This document shows positions 1 to 5,197 of a stretch of DNA of 6,198 nucleotides, piece after piece. The notes under the pieces are model-generated. The model saw only the letters and a list, made by a program, of their open reading frames with translations, did not search any database and was not told where the DNA came from. This DNA comes from an uncultured Lachnospiraceae bacterium (GTDB taxonomy: Bacteria; Bacillota; Clostridia; Lachnospirales; Lachnospiraceae): assembly GCA_905236615.1 (NCBI GenBank), contig CAJORC010000183.1:1-6198 (forward strand), written 5' to 3'. Every line of letters starts with the position of its first letter. Within the stretch, counting starts at the first letter, position 1. Made by a program: the position numbers and the translations under genes.

Positions 1-1
1 A

Positions 2-493
2 AATGACGTTCTTGTGATCGAGGGTATCCACGGTCTGAATGATGTTTTTTCGGAAGTCTTTTCCGAAGATGACCGCTACAAAATATACATAAGTTCGCTC
101 ACGACATTAAATATCGATGAGCATAACCGTATTCCGACCACAGACGGAAGACTTATCCGGCGTCTTGTAAGGGATTACCGAACAAGGGGAGCTTCGGCAT
201 CGAGAACGCTTGGCATGTGGGAGGATGTACGAAACGGCGAAGAGAGGAATATTTTCCCTCATCAGGAAAGTGCGGATGCAATGTTTAATTCCGCTCTTAT
301 ATATGAACTTTCGGTACTTAAGCAGTATGCAGAACCGCTTCTTTTCGGCATTCAGCCGGGAGACACAGGTTATCAGGAAGCAGTCCGTCTGCTTAAATTC
401 CTCCAGTATTTCCTCGGAGTAAGTACCGAGATGCTTCCGAAAAACTCGCTTATCCGTGAATTTGTCGGCGGATCATGCTTTGACGTGGGTTGA
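2..493 (+). CDS. Nucleoside kinase (uridine kinase-like), C-terminal part only
   Basis: The reading frame is open from the left edge and 163 codons are visible; the start and the N-terminal part, with the P-loop, lie outside. The frame opens with DVLVIEGIHGLN, the acidic strand typical of the phosphoribulokinase/uridine kinase P-loop fold. It continues with NRIPTTDGRLIRRLVRD, then RTLGMWEDVRNGEERNIFP and HQESADAMFNSALIYELSVL, which I recognise from the clostridial nucleoside kinases that often carry TGS/threonyl-tRNA-synthetase-like N-terminal domains. The end, IREFVGGSCFDVG, is near the usual C-terminus. By family it would phosphorylate a nucleoside in the cytoplasm (pyrimidine salvage); the substrate cannot be read here. 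The TGA stop (491-493) lies inside the -35 box of the following rnpB promoter. The GTG at 14 is an internal Val codon, not the start. Confidence 0.85.
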   Translation, partial: NDVLVIEGIHGLNDVFSEVFSEDDRYKIYISSLTTLNIDEHNRIPTTDGRLIRRLVRDYRTRGASASRTLGMWEDVRNGEERNIFPHQESADAMFNSALIYELSVLKQYAEPLLFGIQPGDTGYQEAVRLLKFLQYFLGVSTEMLPKNSLIREFVGGSCFDVG

Positions 494-518
494 CAAAAGG
501 ATGGATAATAATTAAGAT
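490..518 (+). promoter_or_regulatory. Candidate sigma-A promoter of rnpB, overlapping the upstream stop codon
   Basis: TTGACA (490-495, perfect -35) is followed by a 17-nt spacer and TAAGAT (513-518, four of six matches to TATAAT). A start about 7-8 nt later falls at roughly 525-527, exactly where the P1 helix of the RNase P RNA begins. The TGA of the kinase gene is contained in the TTGACA box. The positional fit to the RNA 5' end is the main support. Confidence 0.7.
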
Positions 519-525
519 AGAAAAA

Positions 526-877
526 CAGGCAGGTCAGGTGATAGCCGGTAAGACTTTATGGTCTTACGGGAGGAAAGTCCGGGCTTCGCAGGGCAGGCTG
601 CCGGCTAACGGCCGGCCGTGGTAACACGCGGGAAAGCGCAACAGAAAATATACAGCCGATGGAGGGTAACCTCACAGGCAATGGCGAAATGGCGGTGTAA
701 GAGACCACCGGGTACATGGTAACATGGACCGCATTGCAAGCCCCATCCGAAGCAAGAACAAACAGAAAGCGACAGACTTGCCCGGTCTGCTTTCAGGTAG
801 TTCGCTCGAGACTGTCGGTAACGGCAGCCCTAGATAGATTATCACCTAATACATAACCCGGCTTACAGGCCTGCCTA
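526..877 (+). ncRNA. rnpB: RNase P RNA, bacterial class A
   Basis: This is the catalytic RNA that cleaves the 5' leader from pre-tRNAs, working with the RnpA protein. P1 is formed by AGGCAGG (527-533) with CCTGCCT (870-876), P2 by AGGTGAT (536-542) with ATCACCT (841-847), and P3 is a 7-bp hairpin at 548-567. The universally conserved P4 core is present: AAGTCCGGG (575-583) pairs with CCCGGCTT (857-864), leaving U578 bulged as in E. coli. Other conserved blocks are GCAACAGAAA near 638-647, GGTGTAAGAGACCACC near 694-709, GCAAGCCCCATCCGAAGCAAGA near 736-757, a GGT (796-798) at the expected site for binding the tRNA 3' CCA, and CCTAGATAGATTATCACCT leading into the 3' part. About 350 nt is a normal size. 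The exact ends are inferred from P1. No convincing terminator follows. Confidence 0.96.
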
Positions 878-896
878 TATTATTAAAAGACACTGC

Positions 897-948
897 GTAA
901 GTGCCGACGTTTTTTATTCCCCCTCATTTGGATTTGTTGATCATTTAC
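897..948 (+). repeat. Hairpin element, copy 1 (rnpB-proA interval)
   Basis: The outer arms GTAAGTG (897-903) and CATTTAC (942-948) form 7 bp including one G.U. After a small internal loop, CGAC (905-908) pairs with GTTG (936-939), again with one G.U. The 27-nt apical part (909-935) is pyrimidine-rich. Positions 908-938 match 3649-3678 with two substitutions and one C indel, while the arms do not match, so this is a second copy of the same element. The G.U pairs would be A.C mismatches on the minus strand, which favours a + strand RNA. It lies about 20 nt after rnpB and 50 nt before the proA start. I recognise no named family. Confidence 0.65.
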
Positions 949-1000
949 AACTGATTTTGGACTGGTGAAGTTTTCTGTTTCATAAGAGGAGGCTGAAAAA

Positions 1001-2251
1001 GTGAACGAATACTTAAACGAAGTTGGAAAAAAAGCGAAGGCTGCATCTGCAAAGATGGCGGTCATGTCAACCGAAGATAAGAACAGAGGATTAAAGTCTG
1101 CGGCAGATGCGCTGGTTGAAAAAGCCGGATACATCTTAAGTGAGAATGCAAAGGATGTCATGGCTGCGAGAAACAAAGTTTCGCAGGCAATGCTGGACAG
1201 ACTTTCACTTGATGAAAAGAGAATAAAGGGCATGGCAGAAGGATTAAGCCAGATAGCTGAGCTTAATGACCCCATCGATTCACTTATCGAGACGATTTTG
1301 CGGCCGAATGGATTGGTGATTGAAAAAAGAAGGGTTCCGCTTGGAGTAATAGCAATAATTTATGAATCCAGACCTAATGTTACCGCTGACTCTTTTGGTC
1401 TCTGTTTTAAGTCGGGAAATGTGGTTATCCTCAGAGGCGGAAGTGATGCCATAAATTCTAATCTTGCAATAGCAAAAGTTATCCGTGAGGCACTGAATGG
1501 AGCAGGGCTGCCGGAAGATGCAATACAGGTGCTTGAAGATACATCCCGTGAAACTGCGGCAGAACTCATGAAGCTTAAGGAATATGTGGATCTTCTTATA
1601 CCGAGAGGAGGCGCCGGACTGATAAGGTCTGTGGTTGAGAACAGTGCTGTTCCGGTTATTGAGACCGGTGTCGGAAACTGCCATGTATATGTGGATGAAA
1701 CTGCTGACATAGAAATGGCTGTAAAGATTATAGACAATGCAAAGACCCAGAGGATGGGCGTCTGCAATGCAATAGAGTCACTTGTTATACATTCGGCAGC
1801 GGAAGATAAGGCTTTGAAACGTATTTATGAGGTTTTATCCGCAAAGGGCGTGACTATCAGAGGAGACGAAAGAGCAAGGTCGGTTATTTCGGAGATTGAA
1901 GCAGCTACGGAAGAAGACTTTGCTAAGGAATACCTTGGACCTTTCATTTCGGTGAAGACGGTAGACAGCGTTGATGAGGCGATAGAACACATCAATCGTT
2001 ATACAACTCATCATAGTGAAGCGATAATTACCGGAACAAAGGCAAATGCCGATAAATTCCTCCGTGGAATAGATGCAGCGGCCGTTTATGTAAATGCATC
2101 AACAAGATTTACCGACGGCTTTGAATTCGGTTTTGGTGCCGAGATCGGTATCAGCACCCAGAAGTTCCATGCCCGCGGTCCTATGGGACTGGAAGCACTC
2201 ACCTCTTACAAATATGAGATAAGAGGAAATGGACAGATAAGGGAGATATAA
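1001..2251 (+). CDS. proA: Gamma-glutamyl phosphate reductase (glutamate-5-semialdehyde dehydrogenase)
   Basis: ProA catalyses the NADPH-dependent reduction of gamma-glutamyl phosphate to glutamate 5-semialdehyde, the second step of proline synthesis, in the cytoplasm. At 416 residues it is the normal family length and belongs to the aldehyde dehydrogenase fold. Visible motifs: [19 protein letters not shown] (112-130), [17 protein letters not shown] (134-150), PRGGAGLI (201-208), [16 protein letters not shown] (217-232), the catalytic cysteine C255 in TQRMGVCNA, and the C-terminal signature [16 protein letters not shown] (368-383) followed by [12 protein letters not shown]. The start is GTG at 1001, chosen because AGAGGAGG (985-992) sits 8 nt upstream and the length then fits the family. 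No proB (glutamate 5-kinase) adjoins; upstream is rnpB and downstream a small ORF. No strong own promoter is evident, and copy 1 of the hairpin element lies in its possible leader. Confidence 0.97.
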   Translation: MNEYLNEVGKKAKAASAKMAVMSTEDKNRGLKSAADALVEKAGYILSENAKDVMAARNKVSQAMLDRLSLDEKRIKGMAEGLSQIAELNDPIDSLIETILRPNGLVIEKRRVPLGVIAIIYESRPNVTADSFGLCFKSGNVVILRGGSDAINSNLAIAKVIREALNGAGLPEDAIQVLEDTSRETAAELMKLKEYVDLLIPRGGAGLIRSVVENSAVPVIETGVGNCHVYVDETADIEMAVKIIDNAKTQRMGVCNAIESLVIHSAAEDKALKRIYEVLSAKGVTIRGDERARSVISEIEAATEEDFAKEYLGPFISVKTVDSVDEAIEHINRYTTHHSEAIITGTKANADKFLRGIDAAAVYVNASTRFTDGFEFGFGAEIGISTQKFHARGPMGLEALTSYKYEIRGNGQIREI

Positions 2252-2301
2252 TTTAATAACATATGAGATTAAGCGCCTGTATATCTAAGGGAGTGTGACA
2301 A

Positions 2302-2475
2302 ATGTTAATGAATCCAAGTGAAACGCAGGATGAATTTACATTTGTCCATACAGGTGCACTTAGTGAATTGAGCATGGAATGCGAAAATGAACTTAGTGCA
2401 GTCGGAGTGATGCTGATGGTATCTTATCTTGATTTGTTCACTTTTGTGATAATGCTAGTTGCTGTGATTATCTAA
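2302..2475 (+). CDS. Small ORF, 57 residues, hydrophobic C-terminus; leader peptide or small membrane peptide
   Basis: ATG at 2302 is preceded by AAGGGAG (2287-2293) at 8 nt, an excellent ribosome site. The first about 32 residues are polar and acidic; residues 33-57 form one hydrophobic stretch ending VIMLVAVII immediately before TAA. An in-frame ATG at 2416 (M39), with GGAG (2404-2407) 8 nt upstream, could give a 19-residue peptide, MVSYLDLFTFVIMLVAVII. A terminator-like hairpin straddles the stop and ilvE follows 109 nt later. Two readings: a leader peptide rich in branched-chain codons (10 Val/Ile/Leu in the last 18), or a membrane peptide resembling the tail of short holin-like type I toxins, though without their basic C-terminus. 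It starts 50 nt after proA and may be co-transcribed with it. I do not recognise a named family; translation is likely from the ribosome site but unproven. Confidence 0.55.
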   Translation: MLMNPSETQDEFTFVHTGALSELSMECENELSAVGVMLMVSYLDLFTFVIMLVAVII

Positions 2476-2497
2476 ATTATAGCACATTTTTCTTTAT
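2460..2497 (+). terminator. AT-rich terminator-like hairpin across the small ORF stop codon
   Basis: TGCTGTGATT (2460-2469) pairs with AATTATAGCA (2475-2484): 10 bp with two G.U pairs and a 5-nt loop ATCTA, followed by CATTTTTCTTTATT. The stem is weak in G+C, but the U-rich tail is right. The small ORF stop codon (2473-2475) lies in the loop and first paired base, so a terminating ribosome would cover the hairpin. GATAAT (2448-2453) can pair with ATTATC (2467-2472), a structure exclusive with this stem. Confidence 0.45.
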
Positions 2498-2517
2498 TAT
2501 CAATTCTAATTTTTTTC

Positions 2518-2546
2518 TTGCCTTTTCCACGTTAAAGTAATAAAAT
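2518..2546 (+). promoter_or_regulatory. Candidate ilvE promoter, upstream of two
   Basis: TTGCCT (2518-2523) and TAAAAT (2541-2546) are separated by 17 nt. The predicted start is near 2553, giving a leader of about 30 nt before the ilvE ATG at 2585. The surrounding DNA is AT-rich with a T7 run just upstream. Confidence 0.4.
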
Positions 2547-2560
2547 GTAAAAAGTATAAT
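2532..2560 (+). promoter_or_regulatory. Candidate ilvE promoter, downstream of two
   Basis: A perfect TATAAT (2555-2560) lies 17 nt after TTAAAG (2532-2537), a weak -35. Transcription would start near 2567, leaving an 18-nt leader that still holds the ilvE ribosome site (2568-2575). It overlaps the other candidate; only one may be active. Confidence 0.45.
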
Positions 2561-2584
2561 TTGAATGAAAGGAAGTACAAAACA

Positions 2585-3616
2585 ATGGCAAAAAAGGACA
2601 TTGACTGGGAGAATATCGGCTTTGGCTACATAAAGACCGATAATCGCTATGTTACAAACTTTAAGGATGGCAAGTGGGATGACGGTGTCATTACAGAGGA
2701 CGATAAGGTCGTCATTAGCGAGTGTGCCGGAGTTCTTCAGTATTCACAGTCCTGCTTTGAAGGTCTTAAGGCTTATACAACTGAGGATGGCAGGGTAGTA
2801 ACTTTCCGTCCTGATCTGAATGATGCAAGAATGCATGATACATGCTTGAGACTTGAGATGCCTACACTTCCGGAAGGCAGATTTGTAGAAGCTGTAGATA
2901 AAGTAGTAAAGGCAAACCTTGACTGGGTTCCTCCTTACGGCTCAGGTGCAACACTTTACATCAGACCGTATATGTTTGGTTCAAACCCTGTAATCGGTGT
3001 AAAACCGGCGGATGAGTACCAGTTCAGAATTTTCGTTACTCCTGTAGGACCTTACTTCAAGGGCGGCGCAAAGCCCGTAAAGCTCAAGATAAGTGATTTT
3101 GACAGAGCAGCACCGCGCGGAACAGGACATATCAAGGCCGGCCTTAACTATGCAATGAGCCTTCATGCCATTGTTACAGCACATAAAGAAGGTTATGATG
3201 AGAACCTTTACCTTGATCCTGCAACAAGGACAAAGATAGAGGAGACAGGCGGAGCTAATCTGATCTTCGTTGACCATGACGGCAACCTTGTTATTCCGAA
3301 GTCTTCATCAATCCTTCCTTCTATCACAAGAAGAAGCCTTCATGTTGTTGCTGAGAAGTATCTTGGATGCAAGGTTACAGAGAGAGAAGTTCTTTTAAGT
3401 GAAGTAGAAGATGGAGCATTCGCTGAGGCAGGACTTTGCGGAACTGCAGCAGTTATCAGCCCTGTCGGATCGATCGATGATCACGGTAAGGTTATCTACC
3501 TTCCGAGCGGAATGGAGAAGATGGGTCCTGTTACCCAGAAACTCTATGATACGCTTACAGGTATTCAGATGGGCCATATTGAAGGTCCAGAAGGCTGGGT
3601 ACACGTTATCGAATAA
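2585..3616 (+). CDS. ilvE: Branched-chain amino acid aminotransferase
   Basis: This PLP enzyme transfers the amino group between glutamate and the 2-oxo acids of valine, leucine and isoleucine in the cytoplasm, the last step of their synthesis and the first of their breakdown. The product is 343 residues, normal for the longer IlvE type (fold type IV aminotransferase). Visible: QSCFEGLKAY (55-64), YIRPYMFGS (125-133), the PLP lysine K184 in GTGHIKAGLNYAMS, the downstream KIEETGGANLIFV (217-229) with the cofactor-contacting glutamate, and CGTAAVISPVG (285-295). ATG at 2585 is preferred over an in-frame TTG at 2561: AAAGGAAG (2568-2575) lies 9 nt before the ATG, and the TTG directly abuts a TATAAT box so would probably not be transcribed from it. 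The gene appears monocistronic, with its own promoters and a terminator ending at 3796. No T-box was seen upstream. Confidence 0.96.
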   Translation: MAKKDIDWENIGFGYIKTDNRYVTNFKDGKWDDGVITEDDKVVISECAGVLQYSQSCFEGLKAYTTEDGRVVTFRPDLNDARMHDTCLRLEMPTLPEGRFVEAVDKVVKANLDWVPPYGSGATLYIRPYMFGSNPVIGVKPADEYQFRIFVTPVGPYFKGGAKPVKLKISDFDRAAPRGTGHIKAGLNYAMSLHAIVTAHKEGYDENLYLDPATRTKIEETGGANLIFVDHDGNLVIPKSSSILPSITRRSLHVVAEKYLGCKVTEREVLLSEVEDGAFAEAGLCGTAAVISPVGSIDDHGKVIYLPSGMEKMGPVTQKLYDTLTGIQMGHIEGPEGWVHVIE

Positions 3617-3628
3617 TGATGTAGTGAC

Positions 3629-3691
3629 GTAGCATATAATGAACACGGCGTTTTCCATTCCCCTCATTTGGATTTGTTAATTATATGCTAC
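3629..3691 (+). repeat. Hairpin element, copy 2 (ilvE 3' UTR)
   Basis: The arms GTAGCATATAAT (3629-3640) and ATTATATGCTAC (3680-3691) are perfect 12-bp complements. A G.A mismatch (3641/3679) follows, then AACA (3642-3645) pairs with TGTT (3675-3678). The 29-nt apical part (3646-3674) contains the block shared with copy 1, including CCCTCATTTGGATTTGTT (3661-3678), identical over 18 nt. It begins 12 nt after the ilvE stop and precedes the terminator, so it should be part of the ilvE transcript. No U-tract follows it directly, so it is not itself a standard terminator. Confidence 0.7.
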
Positions 3692-3763
3692 TGGCTTATA
3701 TAATCCTCGATGGCAGATAAGTGTACCGGCAGATAATAAAAAATACTAGTCGGAAGCAAATTT

Positions 3764-3796
3764 AAGCAGATTCGGTTACGTATCTGCTTTTTTTTT
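3764..3796 (+). terminator. Rho-independent terminator of ilvE
   Basis: AGCAGAT (3765-3771) pairs with ATCTGCT (3782-3788). Inside, after a T.T mismatch, CG/CG closes a GTTA tetraloop. The stem runs straight into nine T residues (3788-3796). Two further GCAGATA copies upstream (3713-3719 and 3729-3735) could also pair with the 3' arm. Confidence 0.85.
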
Positions 3797-4042
3797 ACTC
3801 ATTTATCATTTCTCACAAAATGTTGACTCATCAATAAAACTTCTCCGTCAAATCTGCTGTATTTTTTTTTGATCATTGACAAAATAATCGAATGAGGTGT
3901 ATACATATAAAAGGCATTAGTGATAAAATGTACACATGATACAGTATAATTAATACAATAATTCAGATCTTTTTATTTCAACTAGCATAATTGAACATAT
4001 AAATAACAACCGCTTAACATATCAAATTGGTAGGAAAAAACA
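3797..4042. other. AT-rich intergenic and leader region of the surface operon
   Basis: No gene is seen in these 246 nt; only trivially short ORFs occur. It holds T9 (3862-3870), which could act as an UP-like tract just before the promoter at 3876; a second good -10 box, TATAAT (3945-3950), with only a poor -35; and GTGTATACAT (from 3898) facing ATGTACAC (about 3928-3935), an imperfect inverted repeat over the promoter start region. A leader of about 130 nt would result from the upstream promoter. Confidence 0.5.
3876..3905 (+). promoter_or_regulatory. Candidate sigma-A promoter of the coiled-coil/signal peptidase/surface protein operon
   Basis: A perfect TTGACA (3876-3881) is separated by 18 nt from TATACA (3900-3905), with a T9 tract immediately upstream of the -35. 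It is the best promoter match between the ilvE terminator and the gene at 4043 and points towards it. Confidence 0.6.
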
Positions 4043-4597
4043 ATGGCAGACACCGATTTAAGAAAACTGAGCCGCAGAGAGTTATTGAATATGATGATAA
4101 CTTTTTCGGAAGAAGCTGAGGCGGCTAAGAAGCATGAAGAAGAACTTAAGGCTGAGCTTCAGGAAGAAAGACTGAAGATGCAGCATGAAATGGCGGAAGA
4201 GCGTGCGGCAATGCTGAAGAATTTTGATGAAGAACGTGCGGAAATGAGACGCAAGTTCAATGAGCAGAAGTCAGAGTTGCAGGCAAAATTTGATAAGGAT
4301 ATTAAAGGACTTAAAGCAAGGCTGGAGCGTGAAAAGGAAGAAATAAGGCATGAGGTTGATTATCAGCTTTCGCAGATAAAACATGCAGGTTCTCTTGCGG
4401 AGGCGTGTTTTGCACTTACGGGAATCATGAAAGATGCCGAACTTTCGATAGAAATTTATAAGCAGAAGCTCCGGGAACAGGTAGAAGCGGAAGTAAAAGA
4501 AGTAAAGGCTTTGGTTGCCGATTCAAGAGAAAAGGCAAAAGAGATAATAAGAGAAGCAGAGCTGGAAGCTCAGAAGATCAGGGATAACGATGCCTAA
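4043..4597 (+). CDS. Coiled-coil protein of unknown function, first gene of the surface operon
   Basis: The 184-residue protein has no signal peptide or membrane segment and is therefore probably cytoplasmic. It opens with DLRKLSRRELLNMMITFSEE (4-23). Residues about 24-115 are a long charged helix rich in Glu, Lys, Arg and Ala with coiled-coil spacing and an internal pattern MAEERAAMLKNFDEERAEM. A short less charged block, KHAGSLAEACFALTGIMKDAE (113-133), follows, and then another helix to the end. I recall similar short proteins (L-K-R-x-L-L start, AGSIAEA-L-x-G block), some loosely named DNA repair proteins, beside signal peptidase or sortase genes in Lachnospiraceae; this is memory, not a search. 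ATG at 4043 has AGGA (4032-4035) 7 nt upstream. The gene overlaps the next by 8 nt (ATG within ...ACGATGCCTAA), which implies translational coupling. Function is not known; a scaffold or membrane-site organiser is only a guess. Confidence 0.8.
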   Translation: MADTDLRKLSRRELLNMMITFSEEAEAAKKHEEELKAELQEERLKMQHEMAEERAAMLKNFDEERAEMRRKFNEQKSELQAKFDKDIKGLKARLEREKEEIRHEVDYQLSQIKHAGSLAEACFALTGIMKDAELSIEIYKQKLREQVEAEVKEVKALVADSREKAKEIIREAELEAQKIRDNDA

Positions 4598-5180
4598 AGA
4601 GAAAAAAGAAGAAAAAGCTTATAAGCCGAGTATAGAAGAACTGAAGAAAGAGCTGGAAAGGGAAAATAACAGGCACGAATACAACAAGATATTCAGACGT
4701 ACCATGTTCGTACTTGTTTTTGTAATAGCAGTAGCCATCCTGATATCGACTTTCTTCATAACTGTGCTGAAGGTTACAGGGGACAGTATGTCGCCCTCGC
4801 TTGAGTCAGGACAGATAATTGTTGCACAGAATACGAAGAAGTTTAAGACAGGTGATCTTATAGCATTTTATTACAACAATAAAGTGCTGATAAAAAGGGT
4901 TATAGGAAATCCGGGTGACTGGATAAATATAGATTCAAATGGAAATGTAACAGTAAACGGTGTTGAGCTCGAAGAGAATTATATCAGTGAAAAATCTCTT
5001 GAGCCTTACGACATCACATTCCCGTATCAGGTACCGGAGAGCAGGTACTTTGTACTGGGAGATCACAGAAGCGTCTCGATAGATTCGAGGTCTTCAACAG
5101 TTGGATGCGTTTCAGAGGAACAGCTTATAGGAAAGGCGATATTCAGAATGTTCCCGCTGAATGTATTTGGTAAATTATAA
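4590..5180 (+). CDS. lepB: Type I signal peptidase
   Basis: This membrane enzyme removes signal peptides from exported proteins on the outer face of the membrane. The 196-residue length and single N-terminal anchor match the Gram-positive SipS type. A charged cytoplasmic tail (1-38) precedes a hydrophobic segment (about 39-62). Box B, TGDSMSPSLESGQII, carries the nucleophile S66; VLIKRVIGNPGDWI carries the general base K102; the last box, VLGDHRSVSIDSRSS (155-169), matches GDNRxxSxDSR except that His replaces the usual Asn. Both catalytic residues are present, so it should be active. ATG at 4590 lies within the end of the previous gene, so translation probably depends on coupling. It is followed after 17 nt by a gene with a likely signal peptide, a candidate substrate. 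Location in a surface-protein operon suggests a dedicated peptidase rather than the sole housekeeping one, but this is inference. Confidence 0.94.
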   Translation: MPKEKKEEKAYKPSIEELKKELERENNRHEYNKIFRRTMFVLVFVIAVAILISTFFITVLKVTGDSMSPSLESGQIIVAQNTKKFKTGDLIAFYYNNKVLIKRVIGNPGDWINIDSNGNVTVNGVELEENYISEKSLEPYDITFPYQVPESRYFVLGDHRSVSIDSRSSTVGCVSEEQLIGKAIFRMFPLNVFGKL

Positions 5181-5197
5181 GGGGTTAAAGAGGGAAA

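Noticed and set aside
210..422. 70-codon + strand ORF in the kinase gene
   Set aside because: Out of frame with the conserved kinase motifs; no support of its own.
891..917. Rho-independent terminator for rnpB (CACT/AGTG hairpin then T6)
   Set aside because: Only 4 bp of stem and six bases between stem and T-run; the bases fit better in the hairpin element.
883..1275. 130-codon minus-strand ORF over the rnpB-proA interval and the start of proA
   Set aside because: Overlaps the well-supported proA in antisense, has low-complexity Ser/Ala/Phe composition from proA codon use, and runs through the hairpin element.
1280..1767. Two overlapping minus-strand ORFs of about 135 codons inside proA
   Set aside because: Antisense to conserved proA motifs, no ribosome site or recognisable motif.
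2561..2584. TTG at 2561 as the ilvE start (351 residues)
   Set aside because: It directly follows the TATAAT box, has no ribosome site, and would translate the ribosome site of the ATG at 2585.
2476..2584. T-box or riboswitch before ilvE or proA
   Set aside because: No T-box sequence, specifier stem or known riboswitch core was found; the space before ilvE is short and AT-rich.
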